A stretch of 64,000 nt of DNA, taken from assembly GCF_003606385.1 (NCBI RefSeq), contig NZ_CP032514.1, positions 62,001 to 126,000 on the forward strand. The letters are read 5' to 3'. The position numbers were made by a program, and so were the translations under genes. The notes under the pieces are model-generated. The model was given only the letters and a program-made list of their open reading frames with translations. It made no database searches and was not told the origin of the DNA. Positions within the stretch are counted from its first letter, which is position 1; the number at the start of each line of letters is the position of its first letter. Source of the stretch: Actinomyces lilanjuaniae (GTDB lineage: Bacteria; Actinomycetota; Actinomycetes; Actinomycetales; Actinomycetaceae). This document shows, one piece after another, positions 45,721 to 58,643 of the stretch.

Positions 45721-46371
45721 TCAGCCGACGGGCACGGTGCGCCCGGCCACGTGGCCGCGTGCGGGGTCGGCGGGGTGCGAGACAGGCTGGCGACGGGTGG
45801 CTGCGCTGACAGCGCCCTGCCTGCGGGGAAGCAGGAAGCGCACGTCCACCTGGGTAGTGTCGTTGACCAGGTCCACGCGCTCGACCTCGACGGAGCGCAC
45901 GGTTGCGCCCAGGAGGTGCTCCAGGTGGCTCACAAGGGCGGCCTCGTCGGTGAAGGCGCGGTCGACCACAATGACCTGGTGGCGACTGCGGCGCATGAGG
46001 GCAGGGTGGTCGGCGACCCACAGGGAGGCCACCACCAGGGCCATGAGAGCGACCACCATGAGGAGCGGAGCCGTCTGGATGCCGCCGAGCAGACCCAGTG
46101 CCAGGGCGGCGAAGAAGTAGGCGACCTCGTGCTGGGACAGCGCGGTGGAGCGCAGACGGATGATCGACAGGACGCCGAAGAGCCCCAGGCCCAGGCCCGC
46201 GGCGACATCAGCCGTGGACAGTAGGAGGGTGACGGCCAGGACGCCGACGTTGACGCCGATGTAGGCGGCGGCGAGGTCCTTGCGGCTGTGTCGCGGCGCG
46301 TAGAGCGCGCCAACCAGCAGCACCAGGGCGGCCAGGTCGGCGGCGATGTAGGCCAGAGAGGCGAGGGTCAT
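45721..46371 (-). CDS. DUF4956 membrane protein
   Basis: A 216-residue protein with 4-5 membrane helices at the N-terminus and a soluble C-terminal domain. The block GLGLFGVLSIIRLRSTALSQHEVAYFFAALALGLLGGI is the DUF4956 signature (typically FGLLSILRLRS). It always seems to travel with VTC-type proteins, but the role is unknown. ATG 46371; the long frame upstream has no ribosome site. First gene of the DUF4956-VTC-Cthe_2159 operon. Confidence 0.88.
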   Translation of the reverse strand: MTLASLAYIAADLAALVLLVGALYAPRHSRKDLAAAYIGVNVGVLAVTLLLSTADVAAGLGLGLFGVLSIIRLRSTALSQHEVAYFFAALALGLLGGIQTAPLLMVVALMALVVASLWVADHPALMRRSRHQVIVVDRAFTDEAALVSHLEHLLGATVRSVEVERVDLVNDTTQVDVRFLLPRRQGAVSAATRRQPVSHPADPARGHVAGRTVPVG

Positions 46372-46591
46372 GAAGGCTCCTGTCAGTCGGTGGGGCTGCA
46401 GCGGGTCAGGGGCGACCCGTCGGCTGAGCAGAAGTAAAGGGAGGGAGTCTATGCGGAGCCTGTGGGGGGCACATGGGGCAGGCATGAATTTTGACGGGAA
46501 CGTGGCTGGTGTGGGGATGCGCACAGGGTTGGTGGTGGCGCTGCTGTAGGCGTCCCCGTCGGAGGTGCGTCCTAAGACGGCACCCTGCCGG

Positions 46592-46597
46592 TAGGCT
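46592..46597 (+). promoter_or_regulatory. -10 box of a leaderless promoter (DUF5926 gene)
   Basis: TAGGCT ends 7 nt before ATG 46605. Confidence 0.45.
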
Positions 46598-46604
46598 GGC
46601 AGGT

Positions 46605-47515
46605 ATGTCGAGGAAGAAGCGTCAGAACCGCCGGGTGGGTGCCCGCTCCGGCCCTAAGGCCCGGGTCGGCGGCTCCGGTCCCGGCAGGCCGGACAGGCCC
46701 GCCAGGGTTGAGTTCGTCGCCAGGCCCTTCGCCGGGATTCCGGGGAGGAGGAGCTGGTGGCAATGATGCAGATCATTCCTGCCGCGACCGCGAGGGTCCG
46801 CCTCGGCGAGGACCACGGTGGCAAGGACGTCCTGCTGGCCACTATCCTGCCCGACCTGGCTCAGGGGATGCGGCGCTCAGACGGTGAGGTGCTGGTGGCT
46901 CTACAGACTTCCATGCACTCCGGTGACGCCTCCCGCGACGTGGCAGCCGCCCTGCTGGAGGCTCTCGACCTGGAGCCCGGGGCTACCCTGCCGCGTCGTG
47001 GACTGCCGGGGCCGGGACCGCGCCTCCAGGACGTGCTGGACCTGGCGGTGGTCCCCGAGGTGGACCTGCGGGAGTCCTTTGACTACTGGCTTGACGCGGA
47101 GGCAGCCGCTGAGCCGCAGGCAGCCAGGGCCATTGAGGAGGCCAAGGCCGACATCGCCCCGACGCGGGCCGTACCCGGTGTCGAGCACGCCTACTGGTGC
47201 CGCATGAACGGCAAGGAGTTTGTGCGCTGGGTGCGCGGTGAGGACGAGGACGACTTCTTCAACGCCTTCGCCCGGGTGTACGCCCGGCGTGAGTCCGACC
47301 TGGAGGAGGGCGCCCGGTTCATCGGGGCCTTTCGGGCCTGCGGCTTGGCAATCCCCGTGTGGGAGCTCAACCCCGGCACCGAGGCCGAGGAGCTGAGCGC
47401 GCCCCTGCGTGCCATGGGGGAGCGGCTTGACGCCGCCCTGGCTGAGGAGGGGCCTCTAGACGCTGCGGCGCGCCGGGCCAAGGCCGGCATCATCTCCCGG
47501 CAGGTCAACCTCTAG
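46605..47515 (+). pseudogene. DUF5926 family protein, one frameshift, probably intact
   Basis: From ATG 46605 the product begins MSRKKRQNRRVGARSGPK, then RPFAGIPG; loss of one G in the run at 46742-46745 breaks the frame, after which it continues EEELVAMMQIIPAATARVRL to 47515. The body (RGEDEDDFFNAFARVYARRESDLEEGARFIGAFRACGLAIPVWEL) matches the DUF5926 family of actinobacteria, usual length about 300. Function unknown. If taken from the internal ATG 46757 it would be 252 residues and lack the conserved basic N-terminus. Confidence 0.8.
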
Positions 47516-47661
47516 TCGGCCAGGGCCCGCTCCCCGGCAGCCGCACATCTTCGGTGGTGGGGTACGGGCGGCCCCACCACTGGGTGGGACGCCGCAGACG
47601 CGAGTGCTTCTTGGTGCCGGGCTCCCTGCTGACGATGTGCGGCGGCGGGTGGAACCAGAGC

Positions 47662-48030
47662 TCAGGCCTGGTCGTGGACCGTGACGGCGTACCCGTCAGG
47701 GTCGGCGAAGGTGAAGAACAGGCCGAACGGGCCTGTCTCAGGCTCGCGGAGGATCGGCGTGCCGGACTCACGCAGCGAGTCGTGCAGGGCCTGTGCGTCG
47801 TCGCAGTGCAGCCACAGGGCTACGCCGGTTCCTGGACGGTCCACGCTGCCCAGGTCGGTCTCGGGCAGCGGTGTACGCACGGCGAAGGGAATCGGCGTAG
47901 TGGCGAAGACAACTGCTCCCGGAGGGGACGCCGATGCACGACGCAGGCCGAGGTGTTCCTCGTAGAAGGTGGCGGCGCGCTCGACGTCGCTGACTTGCAG
48001 CGCGATGAAGTCGGGGCCGGTGACAGTCAT
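47662..48030 (-). CDS. VOC (glyoxalase/bleomycin-resistance) family protein
   Basis: A 122-residue protein with two beta-alpha-beta-beta-beta halves: DFIALQVSDVERAATFYEEHLGLRR and VALWLHCDDAQALHDSLRESGTPI, ending FFTFADPDGYAVTVHD. VOC proteins bind metals and act as isomerases, dioxygenases or drug-binding proteins; substrate unknown. ATG 48030 follows GAGGAG. It diverges from a MarR regulator with two shared operator-like sites between them. Confidence 0.88.
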   Translation of the reverse strand: MTVTGPDFIALQVSDVERAATFYEEHLGLRRASASPPGAVVFATTPIPFAVRTPLPETDLGSVDRPGTGVALWLHCDDAQALHDSLRESGTPILREPETGPFGLFFTFADPDGYAVTVHDQA

Positions 48031-48106
48031 TGGTGCTCCTCATTTCTGACCTCTGTGGGCTTTCTCAGAGTCCTGACCGGCCTGGCCTTCCCGGCCGACG
48101 GCCTCA

Positions 48107-48148
48107 TGTCAAGATACTGACAATCCATTCTGCGTCAAGATACTGACA
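48107..48148. promoter_or_regulatory. Two MarR operator-like sites
   Basis: TGTCAAGATACTGACA at 48107-48122 and CGTCAAGATACTGACA at 48133-48148 differ at one base and start 26 bp apart. Each has TGTCA/TGACA inverted arms. They lie between divergent VOC and MarR genes. Confidence 0.7.
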
Positions 48149-48162
48149 TGCACAATGGTGCC

Positions 48163-48636
48163 ATGGGAGACGTGCAACACAGTGGTGCCTATCAGGCCAA
48201 GGCCGTGGGCCGTGAGGGGGTGGTGGGTCAGGTCGGTGACGGGGGCGGTCTGGGTGTCTTGGTGGGCTACCGGCTCAAGCAGGTGCAGGCCGCTCTACGT
48301 TCTCGCATTGACTCCGTACTGCGCCCGCTGGGCCTGACGACGCCGCAGTACGCCTGCTTAGAGCTCCTGAGCAGGACGCCCGGGGCCTCTGGCGCGGAGC
48401 TGGCCCGGGGCGCTTTCGTGTCGCGTCAGACCATGAACGTGGTGCTGCGCAGTCTTCAGGACCGGGACCTCGTCACACGGTCATCAAGGGCTGCCGGGGG
48501 CCGGGCGCTGCCCCTGGTGCTGACGGCGCAGGGCGAGGAACTGTGTCAGCGTGCCGCGCAGCGTGTGGCCGAGGTCGAGGAGCTGATGGTCAGTGGGCTC
48601 AGTGACAGGCAGGGCGTGACCTTCACAGGGCACTGA
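48163..48636 (+). CDS. MarR-family transcriptional regulator
   Basis: A 157-residue MarR protein: dimerisation helices (VLVGYRLKQVQAALRSRIDSVLRPLGLTTPQYACLELL), recognition helix (SRQTMNVVLRSLQDRDLVTR) and wing (GGRALPLVLTAQG). An ATG at 48148 overlaps the second operator; ATG 48163 fits better, with CACAAT 6 nt upstream. It probably represses itself and the divergent VOC gene until a small hydrophobic or oxidant ligand binds. The N-terminus is about 25 residues longer than the family norm. Confidence 0.85.
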   Translation: MGDVQHSGAYQAKAVGREGVVGQVGDGGGLGVLVGYRLKQVQAALRSRIDSVLRPLGLTTPQYACLELLSRTPGASGAELARGAFVSRQTMNVVLRSLQDRDLVTRSSRAAGGRALPLVLTAQGEELCQRAAQRVAEVEELMVSGLSDRQGVTFTGH

Positions 48637-48941
48637 CCGCCTGCGCCGAGGCGCTAGGAGGGGAACGGGCCTCTCTCCAGGTAGTAGGTGCCAGCTAGCG
48701 GCCCAGGCGGGGGCGGGCTGCTTGGGTGCTGGGCTCGCAGTCCTGGCTGTGCCTAGCGCGCCTACCGCGAGGTGCGCCGAGCCCTTATGAGTGACTGACG
48801 CGTGCCAGTCATCCTGTGAGGGCTCGGCGCACCTTGTCGCGAAGGGGCGGGGCGGAGGCGCCAGTCGGGCTGTGTTGCTTGACCTGTGTTGCTTGACGCC
48901 GTGGCGCCGGACCGCGTTCCGCCTGGCAGCCTAGTGGCAGC
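48637..48941. terminator. Convergent intergenic region with a long hairpin (stem 48770-48834)
   Basis: AGGTGCGCCGAGCCCT (48770-48785) and its complement AGGGCTCGGCGCACCT (48819-48834) form a perfect 16-bp stem; inside it TGACTG and CAGTCA pair as well. It lies between the convergent MarR and oxidoreductase genes and probably terminates both. The rest of this stretch shows no gene. Confidence 0.65.
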
Positions 48942-49535
48942 CTAGGACTTCACTGCCAGCCGGGCCACCTTCTCCAGGTGCTTGGCCCGCCGGGCGTGCC
49001 CGCCCTTGGCGACCTGCCCGTAGTTGACCCACTTCCGCCCCTTCATGCCGAGCTGGCGCACGATCGTGCCCAGGAAGACGGAGCCGACGGAGTTGCCGGC
49101 CATGCGCTTGAGGAACCAGGTGGGGGCTGTCGACGTGGTGAGGACCAGCACCTGCTTGATGTGGGTGAGACGGCCCCTGACCCCGATATTGGTGGAGTCG
49201 TAAGCCCAGTTCTGCTTCATGACCTTGTCCATGAAGCCCTTGACGACTCCGGGAAGCTCGGACCACCAGATGGGTGCGATGATGATGAGCCGGGTGGCCT
49301 TGTCCAGCAGTCCCTGGTACTTCTCCACGAGGGGGTCTGTGGTGCCGCCCTCGCTGAATAGGGCTAGTTCCTCGGCGGTGTAGCGGGGGTCGAACTCGTC
49401 GGCGTACAGGTCGATGACGTCGTAGCTGCGCTTCTTCCGCTCCAGGGCGGAGGTGACGGACTCCAGGACCGCGTGGTTGAAGGAGCCGCTGTAGGGGTGG
49501 GCGTAGATGACGAGGGTGTGGTTGCGGCGGGTCAT
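48942..49535 (-). CDS. NAD(P)H oxidoreductase, flavodoxin-like (KefF/MdaB type)
   Basis: A 197-residue flavodoxin-fold quinone reductase: HTLVIYAHPYSGSFNHAVLESV at the N-terminus, DLYADEFDPRYTAEE, and PIWWSELPGVVKGFMDKV, the motif of this family. It would reduce quinones or similar electrophiles with FMN/FAD. ATG 49535 overlaps the TetR stop by 4 bp, so it forms an operon with its likely regulator. Substrate unknown. Confidence 0.9.
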   Translation of the reverse strand: MTRRNHTLVIYAHPYSGSFNHAVLESVTSALERKKRSYDVIDLYADEFDPRYTAEELALFSEGGTTDPLVEKYQGLLDKATRLIIIAPIWWSELPGVVKGFMDKVMKQNWAYDSTNIGVRGRLTHIKQVLVLTTSTAPTWFLKRMAGNSVGSVFLGTIVRQLGMKGRKWVNYGQVAKGGHARRAKHLEKVARLAVKS

Positions 49536-50101
49536 GACTTGTCTCCTATCGTTATGACGGCGCGCAGCACGGCGCGCATGAAATCGGGGTCCGCAGCCGC
49601 GGCCCCTGCCGCGACGAGCCGGGCGTAGCCCTGGAGGCAGGACCAGATGGCCAGCTGCAGGTACTCGGGGTCCGCTCCTTCCTGCGTGGCCAGGCGGGAG
49701 ACCTCGTTGTGGATGGTGGACACAAGCGGGTGCTGAGAGGCGGGCTCGGTGTGCACCTCGACCGCCATCGGGCTGAGCTGGCTGAACTCGAAGAGGTGGG
49801 GGTGCCCGGTAGCGAGGTCGACCAGGATGGTGCCGATCCCGAGCAGGGACTCGACGGGATCGTCACCGACGATCGTCGTGGCTCGTTCCTCCAGGTCGCG
49901 TGACAGCTGGTGGAGGGCAGCGGAGAAGAGGCTGGACTTGGACGGGAAGTACTTGTAGCAGGCAGGCGTGGTGACGTCGCAGGCGTGCGCCACGTCGGTC
50001 AGCGTGACCTCGGTCCAGCCGTGGGCGTCGATCAGTGACAGGGCGGCGTCGATGAGACACTGCCTGGTCCCTGTGGCGTGCTGCTGCCTGGCCGGGGTCA
50101 C
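49532..50101 (-). CDS. TetR-family transcriptional regulator
   Basis: A 189-residue TetR protein with the N-terminal HTH (LIDAHGWTEVTLTDVAHACDVTTPACYKYFPSKSSLFSAAL) and a helical ligand domain. GTG 50101 coincides with the predicted transcription start. It heads an operon with a quinone reductase (4-bp overlap), the standard arrangement for an electrophile-responsive repressor. The palindrome ACCTAGGT inside its promoter is a likely operator core. Confidence 0.9.
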   Translation of the reverse strand: MTPARQQHATGTRQCLIDAALSLIDAHGWTEVTLTDVAHACDVTTPACYKYFPSKSSLFSAALHQLSRDLEERATTIVGDDPVESLLGIGTILVDLATGHPHLFEFSQLSPMAVEVHTEPASQHPLVSTIHNEVSRLATQEGADPEYLQLAIWSCLQGYARLVAAGAAAADPDFMRAVLRAVITIGDKS

Positions 50102-50107
50102 GCCTTG

Positions 50108-50135
50108 AGGTTAACAGCATTTACCTAGGTGTCAA
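50108..50135 (-). promoter_or_regulatory. Leaderless promoter with operator core (TetR operon)
   Basis: Minus strand: TTGACA (50135-50130), 16-bp spacer containing ACCTAGGT, then TAACCT (50113-50108), 6 nt before GTG 50101. Confidence 0.7.
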
Positions 50136-50164
50136 CCCACAGTGAGGCTGTGGCTGCGCGGGTC

Positions 50165-51672
50165 TCAGGCGGCCTGCGCCCGTGCCTGCTTGTTGGCCTT
50201 CTCCACGTCGAGCCGAGTGAGCAGGAGCAGGATAAGGCAGTTGGCGATGACCGGGAACCACAGGTACATGACGTAGAGCATCTGGATCGCTGACTCCGGC
50301 TGCTGGGCGGCGTCACCCACGTACCCGCTGGCCGCCAGCAGCCACCCAGCCAGCGCGGTGCCCAGACCGCTGCCGACCTTGACCCCCAGGGAGGTGCAGG
50401 AGAACATGAGGCCGTCGATGCGCTTACCGGTGCGCAGGTAGGTGTGCTCCGAGGCCTCGGCGATGAGCGCGTTGAGGGTCCCCTGGAGCGGGCTCATGCC
50501 GATGGAGGCGACACCGGAGAACACCAGCATGAGCGGGATGCTGCCTGCGTAGGCGGAAGCCGCCACGGCCAGCCGCCCCAGTACGGCGATGACGTATCCC
50601 GCGATGTTGACCCGGTACATCTGCCCGAACCGTGCCACCGCTACCGGGGTGAGCAGGAGCCCGGCGATGAGGGGGACGTTGATGGCCCAGGCGAAGGGAC
50701 CCAGGAGCCTGGCGTCCCCAGGATGTAGGTCATGAAGTAGATTCCCATGTTGAGGGTCGCGGTGAACATCTGGGCCAGGAGGAACACGGTCAGGATAATG
50801 AGGTAGTACCTGTTGGTCAGGAGCAGTCCCACCGACTCCCTCAGGGAGGTCTTCTGCCCGGCTCCGCCCCGTGCCGACGTCGGCTCCTCACGGTTCTCGG
50901 CCCCGTCACCCTCGGCCCCCTTGTGGTCCTCTCCGCCGTCCGCCGCTGACCCCTCTGGGTCCTCTGCCTTCTCAGGCGCGGCGTCCAGGTCCTCGAGCTC
51001 CTCAGGCGGCAGCTCTCTGACGGACATGACGGACAGCGTGTTGACCGCCAGCCCGATAAGCGCGTAGATGATAGCGATTGCGCGCCACCCCTGGGCGCCC
51101 CCGCCAAGCGCCTCGACGGCACCGACGGTCACGCTCTGGATGAGCAGGTTGGTGCCGAAGGCGAACACGAAGCGTATGGAGCCCATCTGGACCCGCTCGT
51201 CACTGTTCTTGGTGATCAATGCCGTCAGGGCGGAGTAGGCGATGTTGTTGGCCGTGTAGAACCCGGCGTTGAGCAGTGTGTAGGCAATGAAGAACCACGC
51301 GTACTTGGCGGTGTCCCCCAGGGACGGGGGGATCGCGAAGATTGCGACGATCAGGGCTGCGCAGCCGAAGAACGCCCACAGCATCCAGGGGCGCGCCCGA
51401 CCCATCCGGGTTCGGGTCCGGTCCAGCAGGGAGCCGAAGATGATGTCGGAGAACCCGTCAAAGAGGCGGGAGACCATCATCAGGGTGCCGATAATGCCGG
51501 GGTTGAGCCCGGCGGTGTCGGTCAGGTAGATCATGACGAATGCCGACAGGAGCGCGTAGACCACGTTTCCAGCGACGTCCCCCGAGCCGTAGCCGATCTT
51601 GTTGGGCCAGGTGAGGTACTGCTTCTGCGTCGCCGTGTCTTGTGTCTGTGGTGTCTCCGTGTTCAGTGTCAT
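50165..51672 (-). pseudogene. GPH-family sugar:cation symporter, one frameshift, probably intact
   Basis: A 12-TM glycoside-pentoside-hexuronide symporter: YLTWPNKIGYGSGDVAGN, DGFSDIIFGSLLDRTRTRMGRARPWMLW and later RVQMGSIRFVFAFGTNLL, the MelB/LacS pattern. A charged loop of about 60 residues (EDLDAAPEKAEDPEG) between TM6 and TM7 is long. One G is missing in the run at 50716-50719; restored, it continues DARLLGPFAWAINVPLIAGL to 50165, about 502 residues. It follows the beta-galactosidase gene and likely imports lactose or galactosides. Start ATG 51672 (GTG 51675 possible). Confidence 0.85.
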
Positions 51673-51774
51673 CACGTCACCTCGTTGTGAGCGGGTTTGA
51701 TCTGGTCGGTTTTCTGGGCGTGCTGGTCCACACGCACGTCGTGGACGTGCGCTGGTGGCCCGGTCCGGGCTGTG

Positions 51775-55325
<3,551 letters not shown>

Positions 55326-55370
55326 TCACAGTTGTCAACTGACCCCAAGTCACCTGGCTGACTTAGTCAA

Positions 55371-55384
55371 TGATAACGTCATCA
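55371..55384. promoter_or_regulatory. LacI-family operator 2
   Basis: TGATAACGTCATCA resembles operator 1 (imperfect palindrome), 101 bp from it and 46 bp before the LacI start. Confidence 0.55.
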
Positions 55385-55417
55385 TCATGGTGACGTCAGG
55401 GTCATTGCCACGCCTGA

Positions 55418-55423
55418 TAGCCT
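55418..55423 (+). promoter_or_regulatory. -10 box of a leaderless promoter (LacI gene)
   Basis: TAGCCT ends 7 nt before ATG 55431; no ribosome site. Confidence 0.5.
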
Positions 55424-55430
55424 TCGAGGC

Positions 55431-56468
55431 ATGGGCCAGGCACGTAGGGACCGCACAGGGTCGCCGTCACTGGCCGACGTGGCCCGCCTGGCCGGGGTGT
55501 CGGTCCCGACGGTCTCGCGGGTCTCTACCGGTGCACCCAATGTGCGCGCCCAGACGCGTGAGAAGGTGCAGCAGGCCATGACCCAGCTGGGATACTCCCC
55601 TAACCGGGTGGCGCAGGCCCTGCGCCGGGGGTCTTTCCGGGCTATCGGTGTGCTGACCCAGAGCGTCCAGCGCACCGGTGAGGCCCTCACGACGGCGGGT
55701 GTCCTGGAGGCAGCCACCGCTGCTGACTACACGGTCTCCCTCGCCCAGGTCGAGGACCCCACCTCCCAGGCGCTGAGGAGCGCCGTCTACCGGCTGTCCA
55801 ACCAGGCGGTAGACGGTCTGGTGCTGGTCCAGGTGGGCCGCGCCCAGCCGCAGCACCTGTCCCTGCCTCCCGGGCTGCCGCTGGCCGTGTCCGACTCCGC
55901 CCTGGTCGGCTACTACCCCTCCGCCTCTGCCGACCAGGTCCAGGGGGTGCGCGACGCCGTGAACCACCTCCTCGGGCTTGGCCACCGCACCGTCCACCAC
56001 ATCACCGGGCCGCAGGACTCGCACTCGACGGTGATCCGGGAGGCGACCTGGTCCAAGTGCCTCCAGGAGGCGGGTCTGAGGCCCCCGGAGGCGGTACCGG
56101 GGGACTGGGACGCGGCCTCGGGCTATGCGGCTGGGCAGCGTCTGGCAGCCGACCCTGAGGTGACAGCGGTCTTCTGCGGCAACGACGAGATCGCCCTGGG
56201 GCTGGTCCGGGCCCTGCACGAGCACGGCAGGCGCGTGCCCCAGGACGTCTCCGTGGTGGGCTTTGACGGGATCGCGCTGGGAGAGTACAGCTTCCCCCCG
56301 CTGACGACGGTGCGCCAGGACTTCCGCAGGCACGGGACAGAGATGGTGCGCCTGGTCCTGGAGCAGGTGGATTCCGGGGTGTCGGGGGAGGTGCTGCGAG
56401 AGGAGCACCGGGTGGTTGTCCCTACCGAGCTCGTGGTGCGCGGCAGCACCGCTCCGCCGCCGACGTAG
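55431..56468 (+). CDS. LacI-family transcriptional regulator
   Basis: A 345-residue regulator: N-terminal HTH (SLADVARLAGVSVPTVSRVSTGAPNVRAQTREKVQQAMTQLGYSPN) with the hinge helix, and a periplasmic-binding-type sensor domain (VTAVFCGNDEIALGLVRALHEHGRRVPQDVSVVGFDGIALGEY). It is divergent from lacZ with two operator sites between, so it most likely represses the lactose operon until a galactoside inducer binds. ATG 55431 is at the predicted transcription start. Confidence 0.92.
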   Translation: MGQARRDRTGSPSLADVARLAGVSVPTVSRVSTGAPNVRAQTREKVQQAMTQLGYSPNRVAQALRRGSFRAIGVLTQSVQRTGEALTTAGVLEAATAADYTVSLAQVEDPTSQALRSAVYRLSNQAVDGLVLVQVGRAQPQHLSLPPGLPLAVSDSALVGYYPSASADQVQGVRDAVNHLLGLGHRTVHHITGPQDSHSTVIREATWSKCLQEAGLRPPEAVPGDWDAASGYAAGQRLAADPEVTAVFCGNDEIALGLVRALHEHGRRVPQDVSVVGFDGIALGEYSFPPLTTVRQDFRRHGTEMVRLVLEQVDSGVSGEVLREEHRVVVPTELVVRGSTAPPPT

Positions 56469-56536
56469 CCGACGGAAGATGACTGGCAGACGACCGGCAG
56501 ACAGGCTGGGACACAGTCTCGTGGCCCGTGCGCCGG

Positions 56537-57013
56537 TCAGGGGTGGCTCTGGGTGGCCTGACGCTCCTGCAGGGCGGCGGCGACCCGTGCGCACGCCTCG
56601 GCAGTGTCCTCGTGCTCCCAGACGTGGACGACCTGCCAGCCCAGCTCGGCCAGGCGGGTGTCGGTGTCGGCGTCGCGGGCCTGGTTACGGGCGATCTTCC
56701 ACCTCCACCACTCGCTGTTGCGGCGCGGACTGCTCCCGTGGGCAGGGCAGCCGTGCCAGAAGCAGCCGTCTACCTGGACCGCCACCTTCCAGCGGGTGAA
56801 CGCGATGTCCACCTTGCGCCGGGGCAGGCCGGGCACGGCGTACTGGACCCGGAAGCGCAGCCCTGTGGCGTGCAGCGCCCGGCGCAGGGCTGTCTCCGGA
56901 GCCGTGGCCGAGCGGGGCAGGGCCGCGTAGCGGGCACTGACCGCCGCCTCCTGCGGCGCGGTGCGGTCCGGCTCGGGTGCGTGGAGGGCGTCCGCTGTGT
57001 CCGCAGGGTCCAT
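56537..57013 (-). CDS. vsr: Very short patch repair (Vsr) endonuclease
   Basis: A 158-residue Vsr nuclease: ATAPETALRRALHATGLRFR, VDIAFTRWKVAVQVDGCFWHGCPAHG with the catalytic Asp/His and zinc Cys residues, and WWRWKIARNQARDADTDTRLAELGWQVVHVWEHE. It nicks T:G mismatches arising from deaminated 5-methylcytosine. It follows a cytosine methyltransferase gene on the same strand, the usual pairing. ATG 57013 lies 6 nt after TAGCCT. The first 30 residues are an Ala/Pro-rich extension. Confidence 0.92.
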   Translation of the reverse strand: MDPADTADALHAPEPDRTAPQEAAVSARYAALPRSATAPETALRRALHATGLRFRVQYAVPGLPRRKVDIAFTRWKVAVQVDGCFWHGCPAHGSSPRRNSEWWRWKIARNQARDADTDTRLAELGWQVVHVWEHEDTAEACARVAAALQERQATQSHP

Positions 57014-57019
57014 GGCACG

Positions 57020-57025
57020 AGGCTA
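57020..57025 (-). promoter_or_regulatory. -10 box of a leaderless promoter (vsr)
   Basis: TAGCCT on the minus strand, 6 nt before ATG 57013. Confidence 0.45.
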
Positions 57026-57137
57026 GTCTTCCGCTGCCTCGTGTGGTGCCCGTGTGGTGGCTGTCTTGGGCGGTGAGACCTCACCGGGCTGTCAGGCTGC
57101 TGCGCGGTCTCGGCTGCACGGGCTCGGCTGCACGGGC

Positions 57138-58643
57138 TCAGGCGGCTGCGGGTGCCCCCAGAAGGCTGGCGACGGCGTCGTCGGGGCTGGGCGGGGCCGC
57201 CTCGACGGCGGCCAGGACCCGGCGGCCCGCGTCCGTGCCGACCAGCACCTCCCGGTCGCGCTGGCAGTGCAGCCTCAGGGCGTTCCAGGCGGCGCCGACG
57301 TTGACCGCGTTGCCCAGCTGACGGTAGGTGACGGCCTGGGGCTGGTCCCCGAAGGAGAAGGCGTCCGGCAGCCCTTGGAGGCGGGCGGTCTCTCGAGGGG
57401 CCAGGCGTCGCCGTCGGGGGCCGACGATGCTGGTCTGGGTGATGGCCACCAGCGCGGGCACATAGGTGGGGGCCTTGGCGCGCAGGCCGGAGGGACGCAG
57501 GTGGACGAGGCAGTCCCACAGGCAGCCTGTGTCCTGGGCCTGCCACTCCAGCTTGCGGCGGGTGGGCGGGAACTGCTGCACGCCGAGGTCGCGCAGCCAC
57601 TGGCGGCACCACTGCTCGTTGGCCGTGTAGAGGTCGGCGTTCTTGCGCAGGAAGGTCATCTTCCAGCGGGGGGTGGCGTCGTGCTCACCCGCGTCGATCC
57701 GGGCCTCGAGTTCCTCGCTGGTGACCCAGGCGTCCACCCAGATCGGGAAGCCTGGGAGCCGGGTGCCAGGGTGGCGGTGCCGGTACTCCTGGACCCAGGC
57801 GTCCCAGGCGTCGATCCACTGAGCCTCCTCGGCGCTCAGTGCGGTCCCGGCCAGGCGCGGGTCGCCCTCCTCCAGGAGGATGTCCTCGATGCGCCACCGC
57901 GAGGGGGAGAAGGTGCCTGCCCCGGTCTCCTGGCTGGCCGCTGAGGTGGTGGCGCCCAGGCGGGTGCCTGAGGCGACGTCAGGCGGGGCCGGGTGGCTGG
58001 CTGGGTCTGGGAAGGGCTCTGGGAAGGGCGTTGGGAAGACGGTCCTGGGCGTGGCGATGGGCTCGATGAGGTCGTCGGCGGTGGGGTCGCGGTGGGGGTC
58101 GTAGGTGGCGGTGATGAACACGCGCTCGCGCACCTGGGGGCGCCCGCCCAGGCGGGGCGGGATCTGGTGGGGGAGAGGACCGCCGGGGTGGCTGAGACCC
58201 GGTAGCCCTCCTCGCGCAGCATGCGGATAATGACCTCCCACTCGTGGCGGTGGCGCGGGCCGGCAAGGTTGCGGACGTTCTCCAGGAGCAGCACCGCGGG
58301 TGGTGCGCCCGTACCACCTGCATGATGTTGAAGAAGAGCGTGCCGCGCACCTCCTCCATGCCCCGCTGGGCACCTGACTTGGAGAAGGGCTGGCAGGGGA
58401 ACCCGGCGGCGAGCAGGTCGTGGGACGGGACTGCGGAGCTGACTTCCTGGCTGGCCCCTGGTCCCCCGTGTCCTCGGTGATGTCCCCCAGGGATCTAGGC
58501 CCCAGTTGCGCTGGTAGACGAGTGCCGCCTGGGGTCGATCTCCACGGCGTAGGCGCACCGCCCCCCATGGCGGACAGGGCGGCGTGGAAGCCGCCGATAC
58601 CGGCGAACAGGTCGACGTAGGTAAAGGGCTGCGGCACGGGCAC
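57138..58643 (-). pseudogene. DNA cytosine-5 methyltransferase, six frameshifts, probably intact
   Basis: Motif I FTYVDLFAGIGGFHAALSAMGG, motif II EID, motif [22 protein letters not shown] with the catalytic Cys, motif [16 protein letters not shown], motif [14 protein letters not shown] and late motifs IX-X (TARLQGLPDAFSF, YRQLGNAVNV) all occur in order, but in different frames across 58.15-58.58 kb. Six one-base losses account for all shifts; the last 330 residues are unbroken. Start GTG 58643. With Vsr next to it, it may be a Dcm-like or restriction-linked enzyme; no restriction gene was seen. Confidence 0.85.
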
